The notes under the pieces: model-generated
What the model was told of the DNA's origin: nothing
Database searches by the model: none
What the model saw: the letters and a program-made list of their open reading frames with translations, nothing else
Virus record (IMG/VR): IMGVR_UViG_3300025120_007721
Coordinates: 1-23,189 of that record
Source of the DNA: a virus
Strand: one strand, 5' to 3'
DNA: 23,189 nt
Shown here: positions 20,957 to 23,189 of the stretch, in pieces
Layout: every line of letters starts with the position of its first letter
How positions within the stretch are numbered: position 1 is the stretch's first letter
Made by a program: the position numbers and the translations under genes

Positions 20957-21236
20957 AGTATTCAATGAAGTATCTTCCGCTATGCGTGGAACTTCAAAGT
21001 ATACACTAAGAGAAATTTATATTAACCCAAAGCATGTTGTTGCTATTCGTCCTGATACCCGCATGAACACCGTGTTGAAAGAAGGCTTACTGCCAGAAGG
21101 CATGGACGAGCGCCAGTCTTTTACCAAGGTTTTTATGGACCGAGGACAAACCGGCATCGACATTATCGTCGTTGGCGAAGCAGCCCTTGTCGGCAAGAAA
21201 CTAGGACTTTACGAGAAAGAACTTCTGAAGGGGTAG
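20940..21236 (+). CDS. Small protein of unknown function
   Basis: 98 residues with a strong AGGAGG site (20929-20934) before the ATG. It starts as a helix (MVQLIEVFNEVSSAM) and continues with TLREIYINPKHVVAIRPD and TGIDIIVVGEAALVGKKL, an alternating strand pattern. I recall similar small proteins in marine phages, with no function. The next gene begins 3 bases later. Confidence 0.73.
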   Translation: MVQLIEVFNEVSSAMRGTSKYTLREIYINPKHVVAIRPDTRMNTVLKEGLLPEGMDERQSFTKVFMDRGQTGIDIIVVGEAALVGKKLGLYEKELLKG

Positions 21237-21239
21237 ACT

Positions 21240-21692
21240 TTGGATGATCAAGTCTTCCAGCAAGATATAGATGCTGTTGAGATATATTTAATAGAAGAGT
21301 ACGGTGTGGACGTGATCTTTGGTGATGATGAGGCTAATGCTTATTGGAAGCCAAACGGTCACGCTTGCGTCTCTGTGAACACAAATCAGCGCAAACGGTT
21401 GCAACTTTATACTATTTTACATGAAGCAGGCCATGTTATCATTCGTTCCAGAGAAAGATATGAAACATTATATCCCTATGGCCAACAAGATAAAAGTAAA
21501 ACTATTTCACGCAGAGTTGATGTTCTCCGTGAAGAAGTTGCAGCGTGGGACGAAGGCGAGAAACTAGCAATACGACTAGGTGTAAAGCTGGACAGAAGAT
21601 TGTATCATAACTTTTATAAGAAACATTTGTTTGAATATGTGAAGTGGGCAAATGACCCCACTACTTATGGGGCAGACATTGGAAAACCTTAG
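21240..21692 (+). CDS. ImmA/IrrE-like zinc metallopeptidase
   Basis: 150 residues. The zinc motif HExxH is HEAGH at residues 61-65, preceded by the helix RLQLYTIL. A downstream REEVAAWDEGEKLA (97-110) provides the third ligand Glu, as in the ImmA/IrrE and related small phage peptidases. An upstream strand HACVSVN (41-47) fits the edge strand of the fold. Such enzymes cleave repressors (ImmA) or regulators (IrrE). Here it is inside the groEL operon and no repressor gene is beside it, so the substrate is unknown. The start is TTG 21240, with AAGGGG at 21228-21233 before it. The ATG 4 bases later is in another frame. Confidence 0.82.
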   Translation: MDDQVFQQDIDAVEIYLIEEYGVDVIFGDDEANAYWKPNGHACVSVNTNQRKRLQLYTILHEAGHVIIRSRERYETLYPYGQQDKSKTISRRVDVLREEVAAWDEGEKLAIRLGVKLDRRLYHNFYKKHLFEYVKWANDPTTYGADIGKP

Positions 21693-21705
21693 TCCGGGGG
21701 GACAA

Positions 21706-22053
21706 ATGATGAATATAATTTATTGGAAAGCCATCGCACTTTTTATGGCTGGTCATACACTATCGTGGTTTCAGTTAAATAGCCATATGGTGTTTGATTG
21801 GTGGAAAGGTAAGGAGTACCTTGCGGTTTTAATATTTGGATTGCCCGCTGGCTTTATGTTTTTGTTTGGTTGGGTAATGGCAGCGGGTGAAAGCGGAGAG
21901 TTGTGGATGCCCAGATTCTTGGCGTTCTGCGCCTCTTGGGTGCCGTTCCCACTTTTAACTTGGTATTTTATGAACGAGACACCTTTTACTTGGAAAACAA
22001 TAACGTGTTTCTTTTTAGCGTGTTGTATCCTTGGGGTACAACTTTGGAGGTAG
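21706..22053 (+). CDS. Four-helix membrane protein of unknown function
   Basis: 115 residues from ATG 21706 (or the next ATG, 21709), placed 5 bases after a GGGGGG run. Four hydrophobic segments are visible at about residues 4-20, 37-60, 70-87 and 94-113 (for instance VLIFGLPAGFMFLFGWVMAA). Loops hold NSHMVFDWWKGKE and NETPFTW. From memory, related proteins of this size are frequent in marine viral genomes with no known role. There are no catalytic motifs, and the fold is not that of a simple holin. It ends directly at the start region of the cupin gene. Confidence 0.78.
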   Translation: MMNIIYWKAIALFMAGHTLSWFQLNSHMVFDWWKGKEYLAVLIFGLPAGFMFLFGWVMAAGESGELWMPRFLAFCASWVPFPLLTWYFMNETPFTWKTITCFFLACCILGVQLWR

Positions 22054-22054
22054 A

Positions 22055-22408
22055 GTGAATACAATAGTAGATAAGCCTTGGGGTCACGAAGAACGCTGGG
22101 CGATTACAGAAAAGTATTTAGGAAAGATACTTTTTGTAGAGCAAGGGCATAAACTTTCTTTACAGTATCACGAACAGAAAGATGAAACCGTTTATGTTCT
22201 CAGAGGTCGTCTCCTACTTCACGTTGGCGACAAAGAAAAGCAAGAGATCATTGAACTCAGGATGGGACAATCATACAGGATTACACCCGGCGTGGTTCAT
22301 CGGTTCGAGGCCCCGTCAAACGTGGATGTAACTTTAATCGAGGTCAGCACCCCAGAGATAGACGACGTGGTTCGGCTCGAAGACGATTATAACAGAGTTA
22401 AAGAATAA
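22055..22408 (+). CDS. Cupin-domain protein (mannose-6-phosphate isomerase-like)
   Basis: 117 residues from GTG 22055, with GGAGG at 22046-22050; a longer frame from 22031 overlaps the membrane gene and is not needed. Cupin motifs: KPWGHEERW (7-15), LSLQYHEQKDETVYVLRG (34-51) with H39 and E44, and ITPGVVHRFEAP (77-88) with H82. This is the type II phosphomannose isomerase or WbuC-like cupin pattern, known for sugar-phosphate metabolism and often found near LPS genes. The tail ends EVSTPEIDDVVRLEDDY, also common in that group. In the phage it may act on surface sugars. It is the last gene before a terminator. Confidence 0.86.
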   Translation: MNTIVDKPWGHEERWAITEKYLGKILFVEQGHKLSLQYHEQKDETVYVLRGRLLLHVGDKEKQEIIELRMGQSYRITPGVVHRFEAPSNVDVTLIEVSTPEIDDVVRLEDDYNRVKE

Positions 22409-22429
22409 AGTCTCGCGCCATTTTTTTCC

Positions 22430-22462
22430 AAGGCACTCTCAAACGGGGGTGTCTTTCTTTTT
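22430..22462 (+). terminator. Rho-independent terminator after the groEL unit
   Basis: AAGGCACTC (22430-22438) pairs with GGGTGTCTT (22447-22455), including two G-T pairs, around an 8-base loop and is followed by TCTTTTT. It ends the unit started at P4 and precedes the next late element by 7 bases. Confidence 0.78.
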
Positions 22463-22468
22463 GTCGCA

Positions 22469-22483
22469 AACTATTTAATAGTA
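22469..22483 (+). promoter_or_regulatory. Putative late promoter element L3
   Basis: AACTATTTAATAGTA, 28 bases from its start to the ATG of the last gene. It shares ACTATTTA with L1 and L2. It follows the terminator closely, as expected for a new transcription start. Confidence 0.42.
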
Positions 22484-22496
22484 CGGAGAACTACAA

Positions 22497-23189
22497 ATGG
22501 ACTTTCACTCAATGGTTTCTAGGTTCAAGCAAAGCGTGCTTGAAGAGGAACAACAAGTTACCGAACTATCAAAGAACGCCCGAAAGATAGTCAGGAAGTA
22601 TATCGCAGACGGCACGCCAGACCGACATACCCCAAAGTATTCTTTTAAGGAACTCTTTAGAGATGTGCCCAATTTTGATCGCTTGGGCAAGTCAGGACCA
22701 ATGCGTGTTATGTTCCCGATGGGCAACACAATCCAACGAGGTGGCACCGAACTGTTCAAGCGTCTCGTAGATCAAGGATGGGAGCCAGCCTTTACAACCA
22801 AGACGGTCATCCAAAAGAACCGGGACGAAGACGGTAGAGAATACGATGTTCCGATGGTTCTTCCTGTCCTTGAAATGAAAAAGGAAGAAGAAAAGGTTAT
22901 TCCGAAAGGCCCGCGAGCAGGCGAGAAAGTAACAAGCACTAAGAAAGTATCTTTGGGTAAGTTGATCCAAAGAGTGGGCAGCGACGAAGATAAAGCGTGG
23001 TGGAAAGAAAACCAAAACGATCTCCGCGAAATGGAGAATGTTAGAAAGTTCTTTTTGAAGCCGTATCTTAACGACTTCGACGGCCTCACCAGAACACCAA
23101 ACCACATTATTATTTCCCGGCATCCTATCGATGTTGCCCGTATGTCAGACTTTAGCACCACTCGCTCTTGCCACTCCGAAGGTTCCTCA
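22497..23189 (+). CDS. Unknown late-type protein, 5' part
   Basis: 231 codons from ATG 22497 to the window edge with no stop. GGAG (22485-22488) precedes the start. The N-terminus is a charged helix (MDFHSMVSRFKQSVLEEEQQ), followed by PKYSFKELFRDVPNF, a strand region MRVMFPMGNT, a lysine-rich linker and NHIIISRHPIDVARMSDF, then TTRSCHSEG at the edge. I have an impression that RHPIDVxRMSD and SCHS recur in marine phage proteins, but I do not know their function. It is under element L3 and so is probably late. Confidence 0.82.
   Translation, partial: MDFHSMVSRFKQSVLEEEQQVTELSKNARKIVRKYIADGTPDRHTPKYSFKELFRDVPNFDRLGKSGPMRVMFPMGNTIQRGGTELFKRLVDQGWEPAFTTKTVIQKNRDEDGREYDVPMVLPVLEMKKEEEKVIPKGPRAGEKVTSTKKVSLGKLIQRVGSDEDKAWWKENQNDLREMENVRKFFLKPYLNDFDGLTRTPNHIIISRHPIDVARMSDFSTTRSCHSEGSS

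Noticed and set aside
22411-22430. Run of seven T after GCGCCA as a terminator
   Set aside because: No stem precedes this T run; the real hairpin is a few bases further on.
22692-23161. Minus-strand frames of 129 and 143 residues near the right edge
   Set aside because: They overlap an open plus-strand frame that has a ribosome site and a late element; the two minus frames also overlap each other.
1-23189. tRNA genes, CRISPR arrays, insertion sequences, attachment sites or origin
   Set aside because: The gaps between genes are all under 100 bases and hold promoters or terminators; I saw no cloverleaf, regular spaced repeats, transposase or integrase.
1-23189. A bacterial chromosome island or prophage as the source
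   Set aside because: No host housekeeping flank, integrase or repressor is visible; the gene density and overlaps suit a lytic phage better, though edges beyond the window are unseen.

Overview
This window looks like a stretch of a large tailed-phage genome rather than a bacterial chromosome. Every supported gene is on the + strand. Most neighbours overlap by 1 to 17 bases or are a few bases apart, no tRNA or rRNA gene is visible, and there is no gene-free stretch above 100 bases. The content is a lytic-phage set: nucleotide metabolism, a replicative DNA polymerase, DNA repair, chaperonin, late structural-type genes and many small unknown proteins. Several unknowns resemble, from memory, proteins common in aquatic viral metagenomes. 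The host is a bacterium: several promoters are near-perfect sigma70 type. I cannot name it. The B12-dependent ribonucleotide reductase implies that cobalamin is available to the host.

Layout. (1) 1-9723: the 3' part of an adenosylcobalamin-dependent RNR, a sigma70 promoter at 1386-1414, then a GroES-like co-chaperonin, a DUF3310 protein, flavin-dependent thymidylate synthase ThyX, four small unknowns (one a 42-residue membrane protein at 3692-3820), a glutaredoxin, a CPBP-type intramembrane protease, a possible Rossmann-type protein, a possible nucleotidyltransferase and a full-length DnaE-type DNA polymerase III alpha subunit. (2) 9716-11738: promoter, UV-damage endonuclease UvsE, and a short adenylosuccinate synthetase. 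(3) 11754-14885: promoter, thioredoxin, unknown, dUTPase, TadE-like pseudopilin, zinc-knuckle protein, IMP dehydrogenase/GMP reductase family enzyme, unknown. (4) 14907-18993: a late-type region with a very acidic low-complexity protein between a putative late promoter and a strong terminator, a membrane-anchored protein, a ClpP-like protease, a Cys/His protein and a 560-residue protein. (5) 19007-22462: a complete transcription unit running from a sigma70 promoter through groEL, two unknowns, an ImmA/IrrE-like metallopeptidase, a four-helix membrane protein and a cupin to a terminator. (6) 22469-23189: another late-type promoter and the 5' part of an unknown gene.

How it fits together. RNR, glutaredoxin, thioredoxin, dUTPase and ThyX form a dNTP supply line. 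PurA and the GuaB/GuaC-like enzyme both act at the IMP branch point. DnaE and UvsE use and protect the DNA. GroEL and the distant GroES-like protein could form a phage-encoded folding machine. Two promoter classes are apparent. One is a sigma70 type (TTGAC, 16-17 bp, TATAWT preceded by GT) in front of metabolic and chaperonin genes. The other is a shared ACTATTTAWT element in front of three late-type genes. The least expected items are the TadE-like pseudopilin in a nucleotide operon, the GroES-like gene 17 kb from groEL, the CPBP protease, the ClpP-like enzyme with an apparent Ser-His-Asn triad and the unresolved purine branch enzymes.
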